A stretch of DNA of 64,000 nt from Klebsormidium nitens (taxonomy: Eukaryota; Streptophyta; Klebsormidiophyceae; Klebsormidiales; Klebsormidiaceae). Below the pieces are notes generated by a model, which did not search any database, was not told the origin of the DNA, and saw nothing but the letters and a program-made list of their open reading frames with translations. Below, one piece after another: positions 1 through 9,500 of this stretch (its first letter is position 1; each line of letters opens with the position of its first letter). The DNA lies in the NCBI GenBank assembly GCA_000708835.1, contig DF237078.1:62001-126000 (forward strand). Reading direction: 5' to 3'. The translations under genes and the position numbers were made by a program.

Positions 1-911
1 ATCTCGAGCCATTTATCGGCTCGTGCGGAATTTAGAGCACAGCAGGTACGTGAGGCCCTTGGCAATCTCTGGTTTTCAGTTGCGTTGATTTGTTCACCAT
101 GCGCAGTGCTGGAGCTAATAGCATTGAGGAGTGACATTTGAAGTGCGTTGTACGTGGGTCTCACATGCAACTTTGAGTCGGCTTGTCCAACAACCATTGT
201 TGATATTGATACCATAAAATTACTGACATTTTGCCCAGGACTCAGGAGTCAGGACTAGTATGACATCGATCTTTGCAATTGAGAGGAGGAATTTGGACCA
301 TGTTTATGGAAGATTGCTTGTCAGCACACGGAGCTGCCACCAATGCTCACCACCTTTTGCAATTAAGAGGCAATCGATGGCTCACTGCCAGTATACGAAG
401 TTGCAATTGGCTAGTGAACGCACTAGGTAGGAGTTGGTAGTTTCCACAAGTCAAACACTCAACTTACCACTCAACCACATCAAGGTATGACCACAAATAG
501 CACAACCGGCTTGCTATGTGCCTCCACTTGAAGGACTTTCTTCCTCCGCGAGTAAGCCCGTTTCCAACAAACTACTATGTTTTAAGGAGCCATGATGAAC
601 GTAACAATTCAGGCCCCTATAGCAAGATGCTCCCGCTCCGGTGCTTTTACATCGTCCAAAAGCTTCAAGCATGCTTTACCTAAGGTTTTGTTGCACCACT
701 GGTACAGGCAAAATTTGTATGCTGAATCACGAACCGTCAGATTGATGAAAACTTTCCACGACAAGGATGACAAAAGCCAACTATGTCAATACGTGCCTTC
801 AGGTTGAGAACAAAAAGTTCCGAGCTTCATGATTAAAATATCCTGATGATTCTTAAACTCGAAGCTCTTTCCGAACATGCTTGAGAGAACAGCGGTGCCC
901 AACTTACCGCT
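1..911. other. 3' flank of PRP38, no gene recognised
   Basis: This stretch lies beyond the PRP38 stop codon. I see no exon with a recognisable protein family; the only open frame of any length (592-807, plus) has no family resemblance and ordinary composition. On the minus strand a consensus splice donor (GCGGTAAGT, plus positions 903-910) sits just after the PRP38 stop, so part of this region may be a spliced 3' untranslated region. Confidence 0.5.
903..910 (-). promoter_or_regulatory. Consensus splice donor just after the PRP38 stop
   Basis: On the minus strand GCGGTAAGT follows the TAG stop (912-914) within a few bases. If used, the 3' untranslated region is spliced. Because it lies so close to the stop, an intron here would fall below the usual distance that triggers nonsense-mediated decay in plants. 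Seen in sequence; use is inferred. Confidence 0.4.
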
Positions 912-3900
912 CTACTTCAAAGGTTTTAGACCCAACTTAGCACGTAGCTTGTTGGCTTCAGCAATTTCTGGGTCCGGGTGATCAGTCCCATCAGCGGCGG
1001 GTGCCTTCTTCTTCTTCTTCTGCGCAATCACATAAGAGAAAGAAGTCATGTCAGTAAACTGCACTGAAGAACGTCAACAGCGGCAGTTTGTGTGAAGGCA
1101 CAACGTTGGGTGTACATCTGTGTAAAGGCACGACGTGGGCTGTACATGTATCGTCCAGAATCGAAACCCTTTTCAAAACAAAACTCGCAGCCTCTTGCTG
1201 AAGTGGATGTTATCTTCCATGCATCGCCTGGCCGTTGCATTGACAGGAGTCCGTTGCATTGATGCATGTTTGTCCTACCTTTCCATCACCATTCTCGCGC
1301 ATCTCCCCTTCTTCAGCGCCCTCGTCCCGCTCTCGCCTGCGCCGCGCCCCTCTTTCCTCGGGTTCTGCTGAAGCAGAGCGGTCCCTAGGCCTGCGCTCCC
1401 GCTCTCGCTCACGGCCCCGGTCTCTGTCACGATCCCTGTCGACTCCCCTTTCGCGACTCCGGCTGCGCTCTCGATCATGATACCTGCCGCAGCCAAAGCC
1501 TTCAAATACGATCCGAGAAGCAATCGCTGCCACAACGAAGCAGAAAATAAACCCAGCGGCTTGCGACATGACGAAGAGAAGTTCCGAGACCTTATCTCTG
1601 AGCTCCCCAAAAGGGCCCAGGTCATACGCACTTCAGCCCAAACACCCATGCCCCACGGCAAGTGCCAAACGACCTTTCTCCTTTCCTATCAACAACCAGG
1701 CTGAATCGTCATTCCCTCAAAAGGAAGCAAGCTCATACAGCGGTTTGCGTGAACCTTGTCCACATCAATCTTGTCGCATTTTGCCGGTACGCGAAGTTGA
1801 AAGTTCGATCGCCGTACAAAACTTCTCTGAGACCCCCCGAAAAGAGACAGTTGCAAATCTCACTGGCAGGATACGGGTGGTAAGCAGCGCACACGCCAGA
1901 GCTTCATTGGGGGGGTAATCTTCCAACTTTGTGCACAGCGATCGAACTTCCAAGATCGCGGAAAGGCGATTCCGACCGGACTTCGAGGGGACAGGCTTCA
2001 CGCAAACAGCTGTACGAAGCCGTGATTGGTTCAAATGGCTAAGTCCATCGGGGACTTGAGGCCCACCAAAATAATCAAAGGTTCCATTAAGAGGCGCCAG
2101 CGAACGCTGCCCGCCCTGGCTGGCCATGTAAGGAAACAGTCAAGAAAGGGCTTGCACCTGTCCCTGTCCCGTTCTCGTGACCGCGAGCGGTGCCTCCGGT
2201 CCACGCCCCGCCCACGCTCCCGGTCCCGCTCCCGATCCCGCTCACGATCCCGATCCCTGTCGCGGTCCCTGTCGCGGTCCCGATAATAGTCACGGTCGCG
2301 CTCACTGCAACAAAGGTGATCTTCCCCGTTCTAGAAGGGTGCGCAACTTCTTTCTCAGGAAATTCCACATTCTCTCCAAGAAAACAGTAGAAACGGGAAA
2401 GAAAAAAGTCGAGGCCCTATTGCCTCAAAGGTGACCAAGCTCCAGCATAGCTTCAAAATATTCTTGCAACATTGAGACGACTGCGTTCCACGAGTGATTC
2501 CGCGATGCTTGGCATCAAGAAAGACTTCGTTTCGAAATCGCATCCTCAGCCCTGCTGTTCGTCTTCCATTTGAGATTGATTTTGTCTCACGTTGGCACCC
2601 AGCACTGAGCGTTCAGCCAAGAAGAACTTCGCTGATGTCATCCGGCAAGCTCTGGTGTAGTGTGTAGACCCAGGTTGGTTGATGCTGTTTGCCATAAGGC
2701 TGACTGGTATTCTGAACCGTGAATCGCAAGCCTGTCCCGTCCAATACCAGTTATTGCCTCAGCCTTTGCATCAATTTGCACCACAGATGAACGACTTTTT
2801 CTGAGTGTGGTGACTCGCAGATTTGGCAACTTTGAAAACCCCGGTCGTCAGGGTGTGCTCCCATCAACGCAGTCGCCAACCGTCGCCCAACGGAAAGAGC
2901 TCTGTAAGAGCGATGAGAGAGCCTCGTCACCTTTCTCGGTGGTGGCCGCGCTCCCTGTCGCGCTCTCTGTCCCTGTCTCGATCCCGATCCCGGTGTCGAT
3001 CCCTCTCCCTGTCCAGCTCCCGCTCTCGGTCCTTGTCTCGATCGTTCTCGTGATGGCCCTGCAGACAAATCAGATCATCGTCACAAACACCACTTTGCAG
3101 TCTTCCGTCGGTAAAAGCACTCCACCTGCCTCATCTTCTGCCCATTTGTGCACTTGTTTTTCTTGTGGCAAGCTCGCGGACAAGGAGCCGGAGACCTGAA
3201 CTCGCTAGATTGTATTTAAAAATGTTGGACTGATTTCGAGTCACGTCGAAGCGAGCTAGCAAGGCCGCTGATTTGTGAGCGCTTGCGTTGCCGGTTGAGC
3301 GGTGCGGGGTGCCTACCCTCGCGTTATCCACCTCCATGGGTGCAGCCCCGTTGGCGTCCTCCCCCTCCTCTTCGTCGTCCTCCTCTTCGAAATGGTCTTC
3401 AAGCGCACTTATCCGAGGGTCCAGAGTGCCCGCTGACTCCAGAGTATACCTGGCCAGGGAATGCGATATGTTCAGGGAGCACAAGGAGCTACAAGAATGT
3501 TCCCGGGTTTTTGAGCAGAACAAATCTAAGACTGGCCCAGCTTTACAAGCACCATCAGACATGCTAGTGAGAGGGCCGCAGTCCCCTGTGAGTTCTCGCA
3601 TCTGCAACACAACTAGCCGAAACGAGAAGTGCCACAATTGTTTTGGATCCGAAGCCGGAATGACATTAAAAGACCGTTCTTATACTAAGCTTCAGAGGCA
3701 CCGAGCGGATGGGGTTCTGAGGGTATGCGCTTCCATTGAGAATTATCAGCACGACATAAAACCATGGGCCAATTGCCTGTAGTGAGGCAAGAAGAGCGAC
3801 ATTAAGCAAGCATGAGAGTCACAAAAGTTGGTCAGGAGCGACCGCAATTACCTTTTTGGCAGGCGGGGAAGAGTGATGTCACAGTGCGAGTCTCGGGTGA

Positions 3901-5407
3901 GGAGCTCGTCAATGAACTCGTCCACATGGCTCAGGATGTATTCTGCAACATCAAAGGGACGGCCTAGATTGAGACTGCTGAATTGACAAGGCGACAAGTG
4001 CCAACAGTGCGACGAGACTAGCATCGCTTCCTATGAAAGTGGTCCATGGAAGGCGCCTTTAGTTTGCCTTAAGTGTTCAAGGCAAGCACAACAGTCAGGT
4101 TGGTGTGCCTCATAGTTTCAGCTCTCTGCATAGTTTCTGACTGGATTCAAAAGTAGGTGAACATTGGAACACAGTCGACATGATTGGCAACCATTTCTGG
4201 TGACAGGGGGCAGTAACTCACTGCCTTCCGCTGTCTTTTGGCGCAGCTTGCGGTAGTCATTGTACAGGGGCTCCAGGTACTGGTATACGTCCGTGGGCTT
4301 GCCAACCAGGCGCAGATAAAACGCGCCTAGGATGCGCACATATCTGCACAGGTATGGAGGTTTCATCAGAGTCTTCTACGAGGTGCAGTACGGCTCAATC
4401 ATGCGGAATCAAGCCCCCAGGGCACTGAACAACTAATAGATGACGGTTTGTGAAAGGATTGGCGCTGCAAGGAGATGCTGCCAGAAGCTGTCAGGTAAGC
4501 ACTTCGATGAGAGGTGGTTGGGCATGAACACATTTGCAAGGGGAGACTCACTTGTAATCTTCGTTCTTGATGAACTCGACGACAATCTCCTTCTCTGGCT
4601 GGATTTGCAGCATCTTGAGGGTCAAGCAGAGGAAGGGCGTCGCCTTGCGGTTGCCACCGAAGGTGCCGCCAAAGTGGTCCAGCTCCATGGCCTTGTCCAC
4701 CAGGGTTTCAGCTGAAGAAATGAAACCAAAATAGAATAATATGAAGTGCTGCATGATTCTCCTACGTTGGGCATTCTTGACCTTTTTGCACCACCCGCTT
4801 CCTGCCAAATAATCGAGAAAGTGCATAGAAGACGTTATGATGCATCTCCTGTAGAGACACCAAAAGAGTAGACAGTGACAGTACAAGATTTCACTCTCCC
4901 AACTCATCATGAGAGCATCTGGATTTGATGCAAGAACCTGCTTGTGTGAAAATCATTATCAACCTTTTAGGAAGGTCCAATCTGCTTCTAACAACGCTCC
5001 TGATGAAGGACTTACAAGCTGAGGGAGCGGAATAGGTCGGTAGACAAGATTTCTTGAAAACAGGCATATAGCACATCCATGCTAGAGAACGACATCGGTG
5101 AGTTCAATTGCTGCAATCTGAGGCCTCAATTACCTGTAATTCCAACAATTAGATGCACCCCTCGCCTGACATTTTGCTACTGGGCAGGTTTTGGAAAATG
5201 CAGAAAGATGGGCATCAAAGCCAACGACTTTCTCACAGATACAATATCTCCACAACGATTGGTGTTATTAAGCTTACCTGTCAGCCCAAAGCAGTGCTCC
5301 CTCCAGTATGTATTAGAATAGATTTTTGATCTTACAATTTTCTCCACAAGATTCTGTGGATTCGTGCCATGAATGTTCCGAGCACGGGGGTCCGTCCTAT
5401 TTGCCAT
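912..5407 (-). CDS. PRP38: Pre-mRNA-splicing factor PRP38 with RS/RD-rich tail
   Basis: PRP38 is a U4/U6.U5 tri-snRNP-associated factor needed for spliceosome activation in the nucleus. Nine exons join in phase: 5407-5278, 4711-4552, 4343-4222, 3942-3852, 3449-3245, 3058-2931, 2304-2158, 1483-1279, 1019-912, giving 431 residues. The start is the Met of MANRTDP, as in the family; an upstream in-frame Met at 5428 would add seven residues. Exons 1-4 hold the whole PRP38 core (NLVEKIVRSKIY, GGTFGGNRK, YLEPLYNDYRKLRQK, HVDEFIDELL). Exon 5 adds an acidic stretch, exons 6-8 a long Arg-Asp/Arg-Ser repeat tail, and exon 9 the ending LGLKPLK. The core is near-diagnostic; the end of exon 5 (GAC before GTGACT) is the least certain junction. 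The gene is divergent from the acyltransferase at 6492. Confidence 0.93.
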
Positions 5408-6491
5408 GTTTTTGCTCGCAAAACCCACTAATCAGCGATACACCACCACACCTTCACCAACCTCCAGGGTGGGTCAGTTCCCTATGCTGCCCTTTCACGG
5501 TGCATAAGGAGGCAGCAAGCAACCTCTCTTTACTATCATGGCTTCTTCGTACCTGTCCTAATCACCCTGTTGCCTGGCGTTTTGCTGCGCAAATACAAGC
5601 TCAGGAGTCAGCTCCCTGCCAGCTAGCTGCGCCAATGCCATGGCAAGGCAAATTTGGCAGCAATTTGTGTCCTGCAGCTGCTGCTCGCCCATCTCGAGTT
5701 CAACGTTCGTTCATACTTTCAATATCACATTATATAACATAATATATGTAAGGCCGTGGTAACATGGAATACGGATCAGAACAGCAGGTGTAAGTGACGG
5801 CTTAGAGCATGACACAATTAACTCCGATAACTCTCGTGTGACCTAAGAGTCGTGTGACCTAAGATAGGTACCCGGGGGACGGGTGGGGTTGGTATGGTGG
5901 TTAGGGTGGGTTAGGGTGCGGAGCGGGTGATTAATTGGGTTAGGTTTTTAGTTTGTGGTGCCCGGGTTACTCGTATCTTAGGTCACACGCCCGTTAGGTC
6001 ACACGAGAGTTACCGGTATACACAATTATCTCTCTAGGTGTGATTAAAGAGTTATTCTTGCATCTAGTGTAGGACAATTGTAACTTGTTGGATACATTGG
6101 AGTAATATCCGACGACGTTTAATTGATTGCACAATGCGGAAGCATGAATTATAAAGTCGACGAGAAGCTTCAATCCCAGATGCCAATGCCAATGCCAGCA
6201 CGCTGCACGAGCTCCATGCCCCTGGGCCTGAGGCTGCAGTTTCGTGGAGTGATGGAGGGAGCACATAGCATTGGTTCAGGCGCCTCATCAGCTTATCACG
6301 AAATTCTCGACGTCAGTACCACCTTCGCTTTGCAAAGGATCTTAGCGGATCTACCACCGTCGCCAGCATCTTCAGCATTGGCCTGAGCAGTGCCCTATTG
6401 TGGCCGTGTGCCCCAGTCGGAGCGGCCGTTCTTCTGTTCCAGCATTCTGGTTTGATTTGTTGCATGAGCCCCCTTCTCTTCAGGAACCGCC
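5408..6491. other. Divergent intergenic region PRP38 / acyltransferase
   Basis: This is the shared upstream region of two divergently transcribed genes. It contains the inverted-repeat element at 5828-6012 and no coding sequence that I can support. A short run of TGCCAATGCCAATGCCA lies near 6180-6197. No TATA box could be assigned with confidence. Confidence 0.6.
5828..6012. mobile_element. MITE-like element 1 with doubled inverted ends and GGTTAGGG core
   Basis: The left end reads TAACTCTCGTGTGACCTAA followed by a second CGTGTGACCTAAG. The right end is the inverted copy of the same arrangement, ending in GGTCACACGAGAGTTA. Each arm is therefore about 45-50 bases and contains two copies of a 12-base unit. 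The centre (about 5876-5955) is G-rich on the plus strand with GGTTAGGG steps and the word TGCGGAGCGGGTG. There is no coding capacity. The core recurs at 57829-57919 with entirely different ends. A non-autonomous transposon is the simplest reading; an extruding hairpin with another role is possible. Confidence 0.7.
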
Positions 6492-8419
6492 ATGGCGTCT
6501 GATCCAGGCAGCCAGCCGGAGGCTTCTGCAAACGGGCAGCTCCAGACCCCCATTGAGGCTGCTTCGCAGAGCGCACAACTAGCACCTGTAGGCAAGCCCC
6601 CGACACATCGGCCACTTACCGTCCTCCGAGCTCTGCGTGGCGTCCTGATGCTCGCGCTGCTCGTCGTGTCGGCGTTCATCTTCCTCACCTCCTGCATCCC
6701 GATCTGGGCATTTCTCAGACTTCTCAAATGGAGCTGGGGCCGTGGCTTTGCCTCGCACCTGTTTGGCTACTGGCTCTCGATGTGGGTGCTGATGTTCGAG
6801 TACGTGAACGGGACCAAGCTGGTGTTCAGCGGGGAGAGCGTGCCACCCAAGGAGCGCGTGCTGATCATGTGCAACCACCTGACGGAAGTTGACTGGATGT
6901 ACCTCTGGTGCCTGGCGTATCGGAAGCAGAGCGTGGGGGCCGTTAAATACGCGCTCAAGGCGACCGTGCGGCACGCCCCCATCTTTGGTTGGGCGTTCCA
7001 CTGCATGGAGTTCCTGCTGCTCGAGAGGAAGTGGGAACTAGACAAGGACACCATCCGCACCGTCATGAGCTCGTTCCGCAACAGGAGGGATCCCCTGTGG
7101 GAGGTGGTCTTTCCGGAAGGCACCGACTTCAAGTGAGTGCCCCTGCCGCCGTGCTGGCGCTTTGTTGGAGCTGACCACCACCTCCTATTACATTCTGCCC
7201 AAGCCCATCAATGAATCACCACGATTTTTGATCTGCAGGTCTCGTGTAACTATCGTTTGCTTGTAAGGGGGGCGCCCTCTTGGTTTTTAAGTCTGTTTAT
7301 CTTACTTGCTTCAAGGAAGACATCATAAGCATCAGGAAGCATTGCACTCAAAGTCAGTCTCCCAAATCTATTTACCTGGAAGGATTACGGCTCTCGGTTC
7401 CAAGTCTTTGAAAGTTAAGTGATCGCATCATTACAAACCGCGTCCTGATTGATCTGCTCATTTATGGTTTCAACCGTTGCTTTCCAGCCAGAAGAAGAAG
7501 GAGAGGAGTCAGGCATACGCGCGTGAGCACAACCTGCCGGTGTTGGAACATTGCCTTCTCCCACGGGTAAAGGGATTCCATGCATGCCTTGAACCAGTAC
7601 GGGACGCTATTGATGCTGGTAAGACTTCGCCCGGTGGTCCATCTGACGTCAATTGGTGCTACCCCTGCAGTCGGGCTCCTTGTTAAACCAGCAGTGTTTG
7701 CTTCTTAAAACGAAAGTCATTCTCCTCTAAGGACAGCTACCAGCACTAAGTAAGAAGAGTATGTTCCGTGGTGTTGTGTGGCAGCCGATGGACTACAAAC
7801 AACTTGCAGGCGACGAGCAGATCTGATGCTCGTTCTTCTGTGCAGTATATGATCTGACAGTCGCGTATGTACCTCGGCCGCCGACGTTTGTGGACAATTT
7901 GTTCGGGCTGGACCCGGCGGAGGTGCACATCGATGTGAGACGGATTTTGCCCGCAGCGATCCCATCTAAAGAAGACGAAGCGAGCACGTGGATGTATGGG
8001 GTCTTCAAACGGAAGGATGAGATGGTAAGCACAACGGCTTTTCTGCAATCCAAGCCCACGTGAAGTGGTGGAGATGCGACTTCGAACTTCTCGTGCCCTT
8101 TCTGGTTTCAATTTTCGATGGGATTTGACCTCTCTGTTGCCACGATCTCCTTGAGATCGTCGCTCGCGTGCTAACGTTTCGGGTTCACTTACAGCTCGAA
8201 CAGTTCTACAAGAGGAATGCATTTCCATCGCGTCAGATTGACGAGGGGGAGATCTCAATGCTACAAGCAGTGGTGGGGTACGTTTTGTTCACGCTTAGCT
8301 CGGTAATTGCGATCTGGTTGCTTGTGACGAGCAGGGGGTTTTTCGCCTACGTAGTTCTAAGTGCTATCTTCTCAACAACGTTGGTCACTCTGAATTGGAT
8401 GCCAGGAGGCCGGCAATAA
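6492..8419 (+). CDS. LPAT4/5-type 1-acyl-sn-glycerol-3-phosphate acyltransferase
   Basis: The product would acylate lysophosphatidic acid (or a related lysolipid) in the ER membrane, in glycerolipid synthesis. Four exons join in phase: 6492-7132, 7488-7618, 7846-8024, 8195-8419, giving 391 residues. After a 40-residue hydrophilic start there is a hydrophobic segment (about 51-75). The PlsC signature is intact: NHLTEVD (HX4D, H129 and D134) and VVFPEGTD (207-211). Exon 2 continues the acyltransferase fold (ERSQAYAREH, LPRVKGF). The last exon carries two hydrophobic segments, typical of the plant LPAT4/LPAT5 and animal AGPAT3/4/5 group. I chose the first Met of the longest frame. Exact substrate cannot be read from sequence. 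It is convergent with the glycosyltransferase fusion gene. Confidence 0.9.
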
Positions 8420-9500
8420 GTCCGATTTGATCCGGTGTTTATAAAGAAGTCCTCCTGTGAAGAGCCGATGCGTTTGGGGCGCTTCAGGTGTTTGTTGATA
8501 AGGTAATGGCGATGGTTCCGTGCAACCTTCAGATTGGGATTCGGGATCATTTTCCGATTTAGACCAAGTTGATTGGATTCAGTTAGTCGGATTGAGGTGT
8601 ATGCTGTGCTGCAAGGTGTCGGAAAACACTTAGGTGAAGTTTCATATTCGGTACTCCGAGCATGGACGAATGTTAGAAGTGACTCAGGCCGTGCGATACT
8701 ATGTGCCAGCGAGCATGATTGAGATTGACATTCGCCCTGCAGCCCGAGTACGCTCCAACAGCTATCCAAGAAATGTAACATGGGCCTATATAGTCGCGAG
8801 CCAGCCGCCCGCCACCGTCATATGGTTGCATGGTCAGCCGTCAGGTTTTTAGCACATTAACCAGCCAGATCTGGCACGATTGAATGTTTAGTAGCACGCG
8901 CGCTCGCAATTGTCGATCCATGCATGGAGAGCATGTCGTGCACCGTCATATATACTCGTAATCAATCGGATGGTAACGCGCGCGGATATAAGCTAGCTAG
9001 CCATACTAGCTAATGCTTCAAAATTGGGCCGGCCACCATTGAAGTGGCTGCCGGGGCGCGCGGCGACAAATTCGCATGTTATCGTAACGATCCGATACAA
9101 TTTCTGGCACTTACCTCGACGTATACTATATATATAACTAGCCGTCATCATTATAGGTACATGCAATATAGCTGCTATATTGCATGACTCAGGCGGCCGG
9201 CCATGCTGATTGCTATATAGGCTGACGGCAATCATCAATTCCCGACGTCACCATACACATCATAGCATGTATGATACAGTTGCTTGCGGCCCTGGCCATT
9301 ACCGCAGAAAGTGGAATGGTTTTGAAGCGAAGTCACCATGCAGTCATGAATGAGAACCTGACCAACAGCACTTCGCTTGCCAAAGCTGCAAAGGTTGCCT
9401 TGCAAGGTCTTGGTAATAATTTACATTGGCAACCCAGAACAAAGAGAAAATGGCCAAGTGGCACAGAGTTTCAGTGCAGCTGTAGCTAGACTTGCAGACG
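8420..9500. other. Convergent spacer 1, palindrome-rich block at about 8870-9265
   Basis: Two 3' ends meet here and no gene is seen. From about 8870 the sequence becomes dense in short palindromes: TCCATGCATGGA (8917-8928), GCTAGCTAGC near 8992, GGCCGGCC near 9027 and 9193, and runs of TATATA. A 12-base-arm hairpin lies at 9160-9186. Three further junctions of the same orientation share this texture. Confidence 0.6.
9160..9186. repeat. Perfect 12-bp inverted repeat, 3-base loop
   Basis: CATGCAATATAG (9160-9171), loop CTG, then CTATATTGCATG (9175-9186). The arms pair perfectly. It lies between the converging 3' ends of the acyltransferase and the glycosyltransferase fusion. No T-tract follows, so it is not a simple terminator. 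Confidence 0.85.

Noticed and set aside
592-807. 71-codon plus-strand frame
   Set aside because: It has no family resemblance, no splice partner and ordinary composition.
2026-2286. Plus-strand frame rich in Arg-Ser dipeptides (also at 1259-1480 and 2823-3053)
   Set aside because: These are mirror images of the PRP38 Arg-Asp repeats on the minus strand: repeats of CGGGAT-like units read as RS on the other strand. The minus-strand exons join in phase to the PRP38 core, so the plus-strand frames are shadows.
9160-9186. Hairpin read as a Rho-independent terminator
   Set aside because: The sequence is clearly eukaryotic nuclear DNA, and no T-tract follows the stem.
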